Positions 13,076 through 25,485 of a stretch of DNA of 64,000 nucleotides are shown one piece after another; position 1 is the first letter of the stretch; the number at the start of each line of letters is the position of its first letter. Position numbers and translations under genes: made by a program. The DNA lies in assembly GCA_014773175.1 (NCBI GenBank), contig VXCM01000465.1, positions 438,896 through 502,895 of the forward strand, given 5' to 3'. The stretch is from Lucifuga dentata (Eukaryota; Chordata; Actinopteri; Ophidiiformes; Bythitidae). The notes beneath the pieces were generated by a model that saw only the letters and a list, made by a program, of their open reading frames with translations, did no database searches and was not told the DNA's origin.

Positions 13076-14489
13076 CAAATGACCCCGACAAAAGCCATTG
13101 TAGCACAGCCAAGTGAATGGCTGACTGGGAAAGTCAAATTCTCTGTTATTCCATCCTAGCTAAATACAGTCTCTGGAGATGCTGTGCCAAGTGGAGAGCC
13201 CCGAGGGTCTCTGAGGCTTTCTCAGAAATAAGACAATCACACAAGCTAACTGCTGTGTTGTTTTTTTCCATTTCCCCCTTCTTCCATTTGGGCCACTTTT
13301 GACAACCACCTGAAAGCCTGAAAGCTAAAGAAACTCAGTGTTTTTTCTGTGTGGGTGCATATACTGTATGTGTGTGTGTATGCTTGTTATCTTGTCTGTT
13401 TGATGATGCTACCCTGAGGGTGATGGACTCAATGTGAAGTGGAAGAATAAACAAGCTCAAAAACGCAGTAACAACACGGAGTCTCATTTCATGAAATCAC
13501 TGCATGATGAATGAATGTGGTTCTGCTGTGTTTGGATTATACAGCACGTCTTCTTCATGTCTTCACTGGGACTTAACACGTATTTTGTTGTGTGTATATG
13601 TCCTGCATGCGCTATGTTTGGCTGGGGGAGGGAAAGGTATTTATTATTGCTTTGTCTGCCAAATTTAGCTCTTTATTTTCTGTTGCACACATTGAAGATG
13701 TTATTAACATACTAGAAAAAAAAAATGCTCACATGTTTTTGGGCTTGAGCAGCAACTCATACCCACACATGGATTCCCAATACTCAGCTCAGGCATTTTT
13801 CTGTTTTCCAACACGCCTATTATCTTTACATAAATACTTGTTAAAATGGTTTCTTTAACCAAAGGGTTGCAATATTATCTCACCATGTTATCCTTAGTCT
13901 CAACATGAAAATAATGAAAACTGAAGCCATGTTTTTCCATCTAAGAATGATGCATCGTCAGTCCAGTTGTTCCTGTATTCCCTACCTCACAGCATCCTAT
14001 TAGCTACAGTCTGCCCCCTATAGGAGATTGAGTAAAATGCAGATGAAATGCTGACAGCCCCTCTTTAAGTTGAGATGGTAACCCATTAATGGTGTTGTTA
14101 TTTGGGAGTGAGTGAGTAGGGTGGGGGTGAGACAGTGCCTGATCTGTGCATGACTCAGTCTGGCAGCTCCAGACTTGCATAATAGGATCTAAGAGATCAT
14201 GGATACCTGTCCAGTCACTTACATAAGGTTTTGTAGAGAATTGCAAGGTTGTCCTTTGCTGTCTTAGTGACTGTGTGCAAGTCTGTGTGTGCATGGAGTG
14301 TGTATGTGTGTGACTGTGTTCGCATTGTTGATTTGCACTGCAATGTGTTTTTCATCACTCATTGTTTTACACCAGTGTTTTAGTGTAACTTTAGAAAAGC
14401 AGATCTATTGTAATGAATTGTGTACTGCTTCTTTCTCCCTTTCTGCCCTTTTCCTGTCTCCCAGGCTGTAAGCCCTGTGCAGGGTGGTG

Positions 14490-17005
14490 ATGACTAGCCA
14501 GGGCAGCAACAGCAGGGGAAGTGGCCAGCACGCTGACACTCCTCCCCCTCGTAATACCCCCAGACCCAAGCTGCAGGTGCAACGCTCCCTCTCTCGCGAC
14601 ACCATCACCATCCACTTCTCTGCTCTGGGGAATGAGGAAGATGATGAGGAAGAGGAGCTCTACGGGGTACCTGTTGGACCTGTTGGTCCTGAATCTGGAC
14701 TGGATTACACAAGAGGACTTCAGATTCTGGAAACGTCAGGGGATGACGACCAGGCTGTTTCCACAGGCTTGGAGGCAAGAGAGGAGTTGATGTTTGAATC
14801 TGGTGGTGTGGAGACCTTTGGAGCGGCCGTGCTTCCTGTGTCATCTGCCCCCCTATCTGTGCAGCCCTCACAAATTCATACACACCCACACACACCATCT
14901 GCAGCCATGACTATTATCCCAAGCATAGCCCATTCTCAGCTGAGCTCCGCCCCTCCTGTCAGTTCCTCCTGGCCCTCTGACCGACCCTCAGCCACCCCCC
15001 CTTCCACAAGCTCCACTTCCTCCTCTCCTTGCAAGTCTACAGCACTGTCCTCTTCCAAGCCTTTCCTCAGCCTGGTTAGGTCCTTGTCCAGTGAGGTTGA
15101 ATCTCGAGAAAGCACGCCTCCCTCTGCCACTGTTGCACCACCACATGCACGACACAGACATTTAATGAAATCTTTTGTTAAATCTTTGTCCCCGGACACC
15201 TCAAAGCCTGAACATCAGGAAGGGCCTCTGCACCCCAATCTGCAGCAGCAGCAACAGCAGCAGCAAACACAGCTATCCCAGCGCCCTCCACCTCGTAACA
15301 TGCAGCTCTTCAAGCAGTTTTCCCAGCCTCGTTTATCTTCAGGCGTTGTCATTGTCAACCAAGCAGGTGGAGACTCCAAAACAGCTCCTTCCTCCCCCAT
15401 CATGTCCCCAGACGGTAGGTCTTTTTTCAAGGTCCAAGAAGTGGAGGCCAAGATTGAAGATACCAAGCGGCGGCTGTCAGAGGTGATGTCAGATCCCCTA
15501 CAGCTTTTTAGTAAGATCATGGGAGATGAGTCTGGAACAACTGGAGCTGTGGGAAGTGCCACTCAGCGTACCAAATCCCTCTCCTCCAGTGCATTAGAGC
15601 TCTGTGGCGTGACAGCAGTGAACGGGCATGCAGAGGGTAACAACAACTATAGCATCAAGGAGGAGGAGGGTGCAGAAGAAGAGGAAGAAACCCCCACTGG
15701 CAAGGTCCCTGACTCTGTGTTTTTCTCCTTCCCTTCACTGGCACCAGCTCCATCCCTCCCCAAATCTCCTTCTCTCACTCTGGGCCGATGCTCTATGTCA
15801 GCGCTGGTAGCTCGACAGGAAGATGAGGACTTTTGTGAACTCTACAGTGAAGACTTTGAATTGTGTACTGATACGGAGACACCAGATGGGGACCATCCTG
15901 GGTCTCATCGGCCTCATACTGGTAGTACCGGGTTGTGTAGTGAACTTGATGCAGAGGAAGAAGAGAAACTGGAGGTGGAAGCAAAGACTGTGCCTGTGAC
16001 TGGCCTCATCTTCCTGACGCAGTTGGTATACTGGTACTTGGTCTTGCCCGTGCCACCATATATGTGTGCGATAGTGCATGGGATGGTGGCTGGGTTCATT
16101 TTGGCCATGCTAGTCCTTTGGCTGTCCTCTTCTGGACGCTCCTCAGTGATGAGGGGAGGGAGACAAAGGCTAGAGCACTGGAATGTGGCCCAGCTGGATA
16201 TCAAAGAACCAGGCATATTCAAGGTGAGATAAATTATAGCATATATCATCATCTTAAGCCTGTCACTGTGATGTGATTGACCTCCAAAATGTAAAATAGT
16301 CTGATTATACACCTTTGAATCTGGTTTTCTAAGACCTTGGATTTGTTATCACAGGGTGAAACATAGACTTAAAAGTAACTTATAATCAGTCATTATCTTA
16401 TTACACTGGCTCTGTGATACATTATATTCAAGGCCTGTTAGATTGATTTAAATGCAAACTGACATGGAAGACTTTACTATCTATAGCCAACAGTCAGGAA
16501 AACCTCCAGCTAAATAGCACATGATGCAAGGTTAAAGGCCTGCATTTATCCAACGGTGCCCTGGAGTAACAGTCTACCAAATGTCTAAAAAGCATACAAT
16601 ATACTGTTGTAGCTAGATAGTACTGTTGCACCAGTGAACTATTTGTTATATATCTGCTTTAGACTGTTTGTTCTTCCCTTTGACATTTTAATATCCTGAT
16701 CTACTAGCAAAGCACTGAAATTTCCCCTGTTGTTTCAATTCAATTGGCTTTGCACACAGAGCCTCCCATGGGACTGATAAAGCAGGAGCTTGGATGAGAA
16801 TTAAACTGTATACACCCTCACTGGGGACCAGCAACAACATATTGAGGTTATATTACACTCTTTCTCCAGTGACAGCTATACAGCTTTGCTTTGAACCAAG
16901 CTATCAGATGAGAGTGCCAGACCATTTACCCACATTTCTCCTTTAAACTCACTCAATTTTGTGGAAACTTATCCAGAGGAGAAATGCTTAACAGTCAGGC
17001 AGAAG

Positions 17006-17058
<53 letters not shown>

Positions 17059-19357
17059 GGCACATTTATATGTGTGTTTAGCCAAGCTGCTGCACAGAAG
17101 TGCCTTATGACTAGAGAATACAGCTGTTCCAGCAGAAAAGCTCTGCATCATACAGAATATGGTGGCAGCACGTGTGAAGACAGACCTTTCTTTATAAATG
17201 TAGGGTAAAAGCAGAGGAGGCATACTGTACCTCACACTGTCGACCAAACCATTGCTTTCTTTTCACTCTCCTCTTCCTTAGAGGTCTGACAAAAAGCCAA
17301 TTTCTGTTGCCCTACTTTATCTGATGTTGTGTGGTAAGAGGGCATCACATGGCACAACTGAGGTTGTTTAATATGTTTTTGGGTTTTGATCGTAGAGAAC
17401 ACTGCAGGGAATGAGCAATTTCTTGTTTATAATCTGCCCAGACAATACAATTATTCATGTATGTTTCTCTTTTACATTCAAGTTTACTGGAAGAGGAGTT
17501 AATATACATTGATTACAGGTGATCTAGAAGAAATAAATCAAAGGCATACAGACTTGAACGGCAGATCCAGTTGCCTTTGACTGAAAATCTTCATCAGATT
17601 AAAGGATTCTGATATCTCTAGTCTGTATCTTACTAGCATAGAACAGAATACAACATGGTACTTTCCAGAAGTACCATGTAAAGATGCAAATGTTAAAACA
17701 ATCATGTGTAACAATAGTATGAAGTTACCACTAATTACATTTTCTATCAACTATACAATACTAAAACAAAGGCTGTAGTTCAGTTAAAGATGTAACTCCA
17801 AATTTTGAGCCACTGAAACGTCGTCTCCTTTCTGCCCCCCAAAACGCACAGGGTTGGATGAATGAGATCCACAGCTATGACCCAGAGATGTACCACGCCA
17901 CCCTGACCCACTCTGTTTATGTCCGCCTGGAGGGCTCCGTCCTGCGTCTGTCCAAACCCAACCGAAACATCTCCCGCCGTGCCACACATAACGAGCCTAA
18001 ACCTGATGTCACCTACATCAGCCAAAAGATCTATGACCTGACTGACAGTAAGGTGTGGTGGTTGTTTGTTGTATGTGTGTATTACTAAAAAATGAAGTTT
18101 TTTTTGTCGTGTTGTCATGAAGGGCATCGTGTTTGGTGTGTGTGCTTCTACTGGTTGGCCACTATATTTATCTACTTGATTATGAGCTAAACAGATAGTG
18201 ACATCAAGCACATGACCCTTCATATTTGTTTTTGCCTGAGTGTGTTCCTGCTAATCAGCCACGTTCTGTGACACAGCCACTAAGCCACAGACTTTGTGTA
18301 AACATGGTCAGTGACCCTGTACACAGCTTTGTGTTCTTTGCTTTTTTTTTTTAGTGTGATAACAGGACATTTTCAAATCTAAAGGCAGGACACCATGCCA
18401 TTTCTTGTTTCCTATTGTGTCATTGGTAGGGGTCACTATGGTTGTCCTCATTGTGCAACTACCCTATTATCCCTCTGTCCTGTGGAACTAAATGGCTCCA
18501 TATTTAACTTTCAACCCTACAAATTTCAATGGGTTTAGTCCAAACATTACACTAGCTTCTGTTATTATTTAATAACATACATTGCTGGTCTTAAACAAAT
18601 GAATATTAGATTATAGAACTGCTTAGTAGGCTTGATATCTGTTCTCATATTCCTGTGAACATTGGCTGTTTTTTTTTTTTTTGTTTAGATTTTTGCAGAT
18701 TTTGAGTCAATATGAACCTGAATCACATTATTACATTGCTGTTTGTCTTACTAGTATTTGTCCTCATTTCATCATAGGCATATCAATGTGATATTGTCAT
18801 ATGACTATATGAATTGTGTTTGTCTTCCCCATAGATCTGCCTGGTGCCCCAGAGCCTGGCCAGGAAGAGAATCTGGAACAAGAAATACCCCATTTATATC
18901 GAGCTGGCCAAGCAGGACGACTTTATGTCTAAGGTGGGAGAGAGGCTTGANCCCCATTTATATCGAGCTGGCCAAGCAGGACGACTTTATGTCTAAGGTG
19001 GGAGAGAGGCTTGAAGGTGGGGAGGAGAGATTAGCAGGACTGGGTGAGAAGCTCGAACGAATGGACAAGGGCGAGAAAGTAGAAGGAACTGGATTTGGAG
19101 AGGAACCCAAGAGACCCGTTTCTGGTGGGGGGAATTTGACAATCTACCTGTTTGGGCGGACAGGCCGGGAAAAGGAGGAGTGGTTCCGTCGATTTCTGCT
19201 GGCGTCCCGGATGAAGTCAGAGGGAAGAAGTGGCAATCTTTCTGGCATCTGCAAGAGTGGTGTGTTTGAGACTGAGCTACATACAGTTCACATACTTGAC
19301 CTAGATCCAAACATGCACATGTATTTATCCCAGCCTCTGTCTCACTCTCTCTTCCCT

Positions 19358-19398
<41 letters not shown>

Positions 19399-22300
19399 CT
19401 CATACATATAGACACATTTGAGCAAATACACATTACTGTCCACAGTCAGCACGGCCATCAGATCTGTGTATAAACCTGAGGTTAGGGGGTGCCAATCCCC
19501 TCAACTGAGCAAATAGATGTGAATGGATCAGCAGGATTACATGCATGAAGCAGCATAAATACAGAATTGCTCTCTAGTGTAGGATATAAGCCTGCAAGGG
19601 TAAAGCCCAATTCAAAGACTAACATCAGTCCCTTGTGCCTGTGAAACAGCATAATGCTGGGAAATAAAGATAAGAGCAGGGTCAACAGGATTAAAGAAAA
19701 GATGATTTATATTATAAAGCTGAGGTGTAGATATATATACTAAGCCAGTATGTTGAAAATGACTATTCCAGTGCTTGCAGAGTCAAAGAAAGGATGCAAA
19801 GTGTCATCCGGTGTAAGCACAATGATTCAGATTGTTGCAGTATGATGTTAGAAATGAATACAAAATAGACGTTAACTATCCTGGGCTACACAAAGTGTTG
19901 AGCATGCATTATGCAGAAATGTGCTGCATTGATTGGAATCAGTTAATTTCATAGATAACAAATCCTGTTGCTACATAATTATATCATATAAATTGTCCTT
20001 CCCGATCTATCTCATACTCCCCTCCCCCCCCAGCCTTCTTGCCCTCCCACAGCCGCAGTGGCAGCACTCATTCTGGTGGAGGCCTGGAGGCTGACAGCAG
20101 GTGCAGCAGCCGAGGAAGCCTGGATGAGCCCAGTCAGTCTCAGTCTCGTCACAGAGATCCTCCCGCTGCTCTCTCCTTTGGGTCTGCTGCAGGGCTGAGG
20201 CAGAAGATGCTGTTGGACTATAATGTCTACATGGCCAAGTATGTCACCCCACAGGCACCCATGAGAAGCCCAACTGCCACTGACAGCCCTGGGCAAAGCC
20301 CAGAGAGCAGCCCCAAAATCACCAAAAAGGTAGGAAAAAGAAGGACAGGACAGTGAGCTTGATTTGTAGCCTGAACAGCCATCAGGTTGTAATTCTGCTT
20401 TGCCCCTGACTAAATTCTCAACATTTTACTTTCATTAAATCATGAGCTCAATTTTACATCAAGAAAATTAAGGCCTCATACCTCTTTGTGTCTCTTTTAG
20501 GTACTCATGAGTTCAACGGAGACTGCGGAGCCTGAGGCATGGGTCAACGCTTTTCTGGGAAGGATATTCTGGGACTTCCTTGGAGAGAAGTACTGGGCCA
20601 ATGTAGTCTCCAAAAAGATCCAAATGAAGCTCAGTAAGATCAGGGTGGGTAGCAGTACTATTTTGCACAAATATGCATCTATAACAAACAAATTAGTGAT
20701 CAGTCCAAGAGACTGTTCTGATGACAAACTGTATTTCTTGTATTTTTGATTTGTTAATTCTAAATCATTACATATGTATTTCAGCTTCCATATGTTATGA
20801 ATGAGCTGACTCTGACAGAGCTGGACATGGGCTTTTCCATCCCTAAGATAATCCATGCTTCCAAACCGTCTGTGGACCACCAAGGTAGGAAGAGAGACCA
20901 CACCATGTATGTAAAGTTTTTCAATTCAGGATTATCTATAGGTTGTTTCTCTATCAGTGTTCTCCTCCTGCCTTTGCTCTCTCCATCATTTATTCTTAGA
21001 TAGGTAGTTCATCTCCTTCTTCACCATCTGGTAGAATATTGAGATGTGCTCTCATTCTTTTCCCCTCAATCCATTCATCTCCATTTCCCTTGCCTTGTTC
21101 TTTTTCATTCTGCATTGAGACATTAAGCCTATCCTCCAACCCTCTCTCCCTCTCTCCCTTGGAATCAAGACTTGCCTCACTCTAGAGTAATTAAACTTCA
21201 CATCATGGGTCTCTCCTCATCCATTACTGAGAGGCTGACTCGCTCTGCCAGCGTTCAACCTGCCTTCATCCCAGCAAAGGGACTGGTCTGACATGCAGAG
21301 ATGATGCCGACATGTGGAGGATATTAATTTTCACTGAGATTGGGGAGAAAATGACAGAGATGTTGAAGAAACAAGAGAAGGAGAAGCATGAAAAAGAGCA
21401 TCTTTTGCTATGGAGTTGTAGGAGCCTATAATGGCTAATCTTCTGTCAGCAGTATTTCAATGGTTGAGCCTGCAGTGCTCATTAATACATTCCGTCTGAA
21501 CCTATACACCCACAAATATACTAGCAAGGCATTATCAGTTGATGCTAGCACATAATAAGCCTTCAGGGAATGGTATCTTCAGAGGCAACGTACTCTGGGA
21601 ATCATTGTGAAAGCTTGCATGAATTTAACAGCACTTATCTATGTATGTGCTCTGATAGTGACGATGCTTAATTTCAAAGTTGATGGTTTTTCTTTGCTCT
21701 CATCATGGCATTGGGAAGGAGGCAGAATGATCATTCTTGCCAGCTCCATAATACAAGACAATATTGAATATTGTATTAGAACATATTGTCTCTGCAGAAA
21801 GATAACCTGGATATGTTGGCCAAGCAAGTTTCATTTCACCCAGATAGTCAGATAAAGTCAGATAAGTTCATTTGTGTCAGTTCACAGTAATTAGACCTAG
21901 AAAAAGACACTTTATGCTCTATTACAGTATTGCAATAACTAAAATGCAAAATGTAGTCTCATATCACAATATTGATGTTAAAAATGAGGATGTTATGTGG
22001 ACATACATGTAAAAAAAAATATGTAGACCACTCAGAAAATTAATTGGACACTCCAGCTCTCTCTCCCGATTTTGTATCCAGACAGAGCCAATGAGAAACT
22101 GTCTAACATGGTGTGACTTAATGTTGTCATTTAGCTTCTCTTTGACACTGCTGCCACACTCAGTCAATAAGCATTGATAGAGTGTAAAATGAAGAGGAGG
22201 GAGGTGTGAGACAGGACAAATAAGCAGCACTCATCAGGGTAATTTATAGAGGTTTAGCTTGAGTAAACAGCAGGGGAATCAAAATTAGAATCTTCTCCTG

Positions 22301-25300
22301 TTGCCTCCTGGGAAGTGCAACGTGTTAACAGGAAGTAGCCTGATGAAGTCAACAAATGAGGAGGCAAGCCGTTACTGTCCCGGAGCTGACCTTTTCAGTG
22401 TTTGTAGAGGAAACATCCTCTTCCTGGCAGCTCTGCAGGGGACCTCATGGCAATTACGCACTTTTGCTCAGAGAAACAGCATAAACAGTTGGTCATTTAG
22501 CATGCTCCATGAGCTAGACACAGTTGTAGTAATAGTAGGAGTGGAACAAAAGTGCAAATCCGTGGTTAAAACAATCATGACTGTGATATCAGTGCAGGAT
22601 GATGTGGCTGGAAACATGGCCTTAGCAGCTCAGTCTCTGTCCTCCCTCTCTGTCTCTCTTTCACTCTGTTTCCAGGGTTGTGGTTTGATCTGGAAATCTC
22701 TTACACGGGCTCCTTCCTTATGACTCTGGAGACCAAACTGAACCTGGCCCGGTTGGGGAAGGAGGGCGAGGGCCTCGGGGAGCATGGAAAAGAGTGGTGA
22801 GCCGTTCAAATGCAACCAGTATTCTCTCCTGTTAGAGGTTATTGTGAAACATGAGATGGAGCCTGATTTACAATCATCTTAGAATCTTAAAGAATTTGAT
22901 ATCTTCTTTCACAGATCATCCTTACTCCTCCATGTTTGTCTTTGTTAGTCTTATACTCATTAATGACTGGGCCAGAATCAGATGTTTTTTCCTTTTCAGC
23001 AATCAAAAGCCCTGAGCCAGATGTGAAATGGGTAGATGTGTATTTACACGTATTTATTGTCAGATCTGTTTTTCATAATTGCTACCCTCTTTCTGTTGGT
23101 TATTCCTCCCTTCTCTTTATTTATCCTCCCTCTGGATGCTTACCACTGTGGACTTAATCTGTGACTGGTGAGTTTGGGAAAAGATGCCTATATAGATAAC
23201 TGTCACTTATACAATACACTTTGTTCTGGATTATTGTTTCTTTTCAAGTGTTTTTGGTGTAGATGAATTTCCAGTGATTTATGGCAGAGAGGATAGCATG
23301 GTAAAAAATGGTAGAATTTAATGTATTTAATGGGATTTACTTTTGATTATTAATGGTTCTGTGCGAATTAATTAGGGCCTGATTTTGCAATAGTGAGTGT
23401 GTTTATGTGTGTGACAGGACCAGGCCTCGGACATACTGTCTGGCAGACAGTGATGAGGAATCATCTAGCGCTGGCTCATCAGATGAGGAGGATCCTCCAG
23501 AACTCCTCGCCGATAAAGCCATTGTGCCTGGAAGCGAGGGGTGAGCAAATATTTCAATGTCTTGATGTTGTCACACAGCTGAATTGATGTTGAAACAAAT
23601 ACAAATTCACATTGTAGTGTTGAACAGAATGTTCTCTGTTTTAGTTCACCTGCTTGCCTATCCACCCACTCAAACCCACGCATTTGAATGTTTACTGCTG
23701 ATGTAATGTAGCACCCGGCCACTCCCCTCCATCGTGGGTGCTGAGAAGCAAGTGATGCTGTTATGAATAAATGATGAACCTGACTCACTCCTTTCCTTCC
23801 CTCCTCCTCCTCACTCCCATCCTTCTTTTCTGCTCATATAGCTATGTAGGAGGCCACAGACCAAGCAAGATTATGCGATTTGTAGACAAGATAGCCAAGT
23901 CAAAGTACTTCCAGAAAGCCACAGAGACAGAATTCATTAAGAAGAAGATGGAAGAAGTATCCAATACACCTCTGTTGCTTACTGTGGAGGTGCAAGAGTG
24001 CCGCGGGACTCTGGCTGTCAACATTCCACCTCCCCCCACAGACAGGATATGGTATGTTTACCTATAGGGAGGCCTATAATGAAGACTCTGCATATTATCA
24101 CAATGTAGTCAATGTATGTATGGGAGTTCTGGCTGGATGATGTATGCTGCACCCTCTGCTGGACAAATACAGGCGTGCTTTAGGTGAAGGAGAGCAGCTG
24201 TAAAGATGCCAATGACCAGTTAATTATAGTATAAAAGAACTTTTGCATATTGATGTGACAGTGGTATACATTTTCATCAAAAACAATTCTAAAATTAATG
24301 GTATATATAAAACAGTAAACTGCACATTAACCTATGATATAATTTAAAAGATGCTGTAATTTAAAAACTATACTTCATTGACATTGACTAAACTTTATTA
24401 ATATGAATCTTAATATAAGAATAATGCTGCTGCAGTGCATCTTGTATGACTTTAACTAATTATTTTGAAAATTTTCTCTTGATGATCAGGTATGGTTTCC
24501 GGAGCCCTCCTCACCTGGAGCTGAAAGCCCGACCTAAACTGGGTGAGAGGGAGGTCACTCTAGCTCACGTGACAGACTGGATTGAGAAGAAACTGGATCA
24601 GGAGTTCCAGGTACGCAGTGAGAAAATAATAAACTGCATAACAAAAGCAGCTTTAAATAAATTTAATTCAGGAAATTACTCATATGCGGGCAGTAGGCTG
24701 TCAAATTCCATATTTACTAAAAGCAGTAACTCCGACTGAAAAGGCAATGCCACCAGATGTTTAAAGATGAGAATGAGCTAATAAAGACAGCTTGGATTTT
24801 AATTTATGACTGCCCACAAAAATCACACTTCAAAGCGGTGTTCATATACAGCCACAGTAATAATAGGTCTGTTGCTGGCTACAGACCTGAGGCACACCTG
24901 CAGACTGCTGGAGCTCTGTCAGCTCTATCACAGACCTGTGTTTAGCCCTGAGTGGGGTTATTATGTCGCACCACCTTCAACCCTGCTTCCAATAAAATAC
25001 AGTTCTGCAATGTTGTGTGAGTGTATGTTTCTGGTTTTCTACAAATCTTCTTCTTTCTTCTTCTACAAATACCAAGCTTAAACTGTTACAGTCTTATTGG
25101 TCTTAAAATGGAATGATGCAGAGTTGGGGGCACAGGTGACCAGATCATTTTAATATATGTGTTGCAAAAGTGTAGTTTCTGTTCCCATTTTCTCCACGAC
25201 AAACATTATTGTCTCATAGTGAAGATAGGTTATCCTTATTAAAATATATCTAACAGTACCCTCCTCCTTTTTGTTGTTTAACACGACTTTGCTTAGTACT

Positions 25301-25485
25301 CCAATGGCTTCCATATTGTGTTTGTCTTCCAACAGAAAATATTTGTGATGCCAAACATGGATGACGTATGGCTACCCATAATGCACTCTGCCATGGACAC
25401 ACGCTCAAATGCCAAATTGGTTACTGTGACAAATGATGCCTTGAAGGACCCAGAACCCCTGGAATCTGAGGTCTCTGACATGTGA
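14490..25485 (+). CDS. tex2: TEX2, ER-anchored SMP-domain lipid-transfer protein
   Basis: Coding exons: 14490-16223, 17852-18052, 18835-19259, 20034-20329, 20501-20644, 20785-20884, 22676-22796, 23418-23540, 23842-24051, 24490-24610, 25336-25485. All junctions keep frame if the 64-nt duplication at 18951 is removed, giving about 1186 aa (human about 1127). The start is the ATG at 14490; the two in-frame GTGs before it are not used. The N-terminus (VQRSLSRDTITIHFSA) matches TEX2. A long disordered Ser/Pro/Glu-rich part with a short poly-Gln is followed by two hydrophobic segments near residues 500-548 (ER membrane hairpin), a PH-like region (GWMNEIHSYDPEMYHATLTH, about 579-800) and an SMP domain (AWVNAFLGRIFWDFLGEKYW onward, about 870-1137). 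SMP proteins move lipids at ER contact sites, and TEX2 is reported at ER-lysosome contacts. The identity is secure; the membrane topology is inferred. Confidence 0.95.
17007..17056 (+). repeat. (TG)n microsatellite
   Basis: About 25 uninterrupted TG units in tex2 intron 2. Confidence 0.92.
18888..19014. repeat. tex2: 63-bp duplication plus N inside tex2 coding exon 4 (assembly join)
   Basis: Bases 18888-18950 are repeated exactly at 18952-19014 with N at 18951. The repeated part codes for YPIYIELAKQDDFMSK and the following residues. As written it adds 64 nt and shifts the frame. With one copy removed, the exon is 361 nt and joins exon 5 in phase. It should be masked before gene prediction. 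Confidence 0.9.
19363..19395 (+). repeat. (CA)n microsatellite
   Basis: An uninterrupted CA run in tex2 intron 4, about 100 bp after the exon 4 donor. Confidence 0.9.

Larger units (their letters stand above)
1514..14463 (+). other. tex2: tex2 intron 1 (about 13 kb), repeats but no second gene seen
   Basis: No open frame in this stretch is longer than chance except the frames inside the TCTCC satellite. It holds microsatellites, three N joins with duplicated flanks (2392, 5460, 10611), further Ns in simple repeats (9476, 10874), a short hairpin at 3754-3787 and a 43-bp dispersed repeat (4714-4756 and 5699-5741). The acceptor at 14463 is preceded by a long pyrimidine tract. Confidence 0.55.

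Noticed and set aside
14484..14489. tex2 start two codons earlier
   Set aside because: These codons are GTG; the ATG at 14490 gives the family N-terminus.
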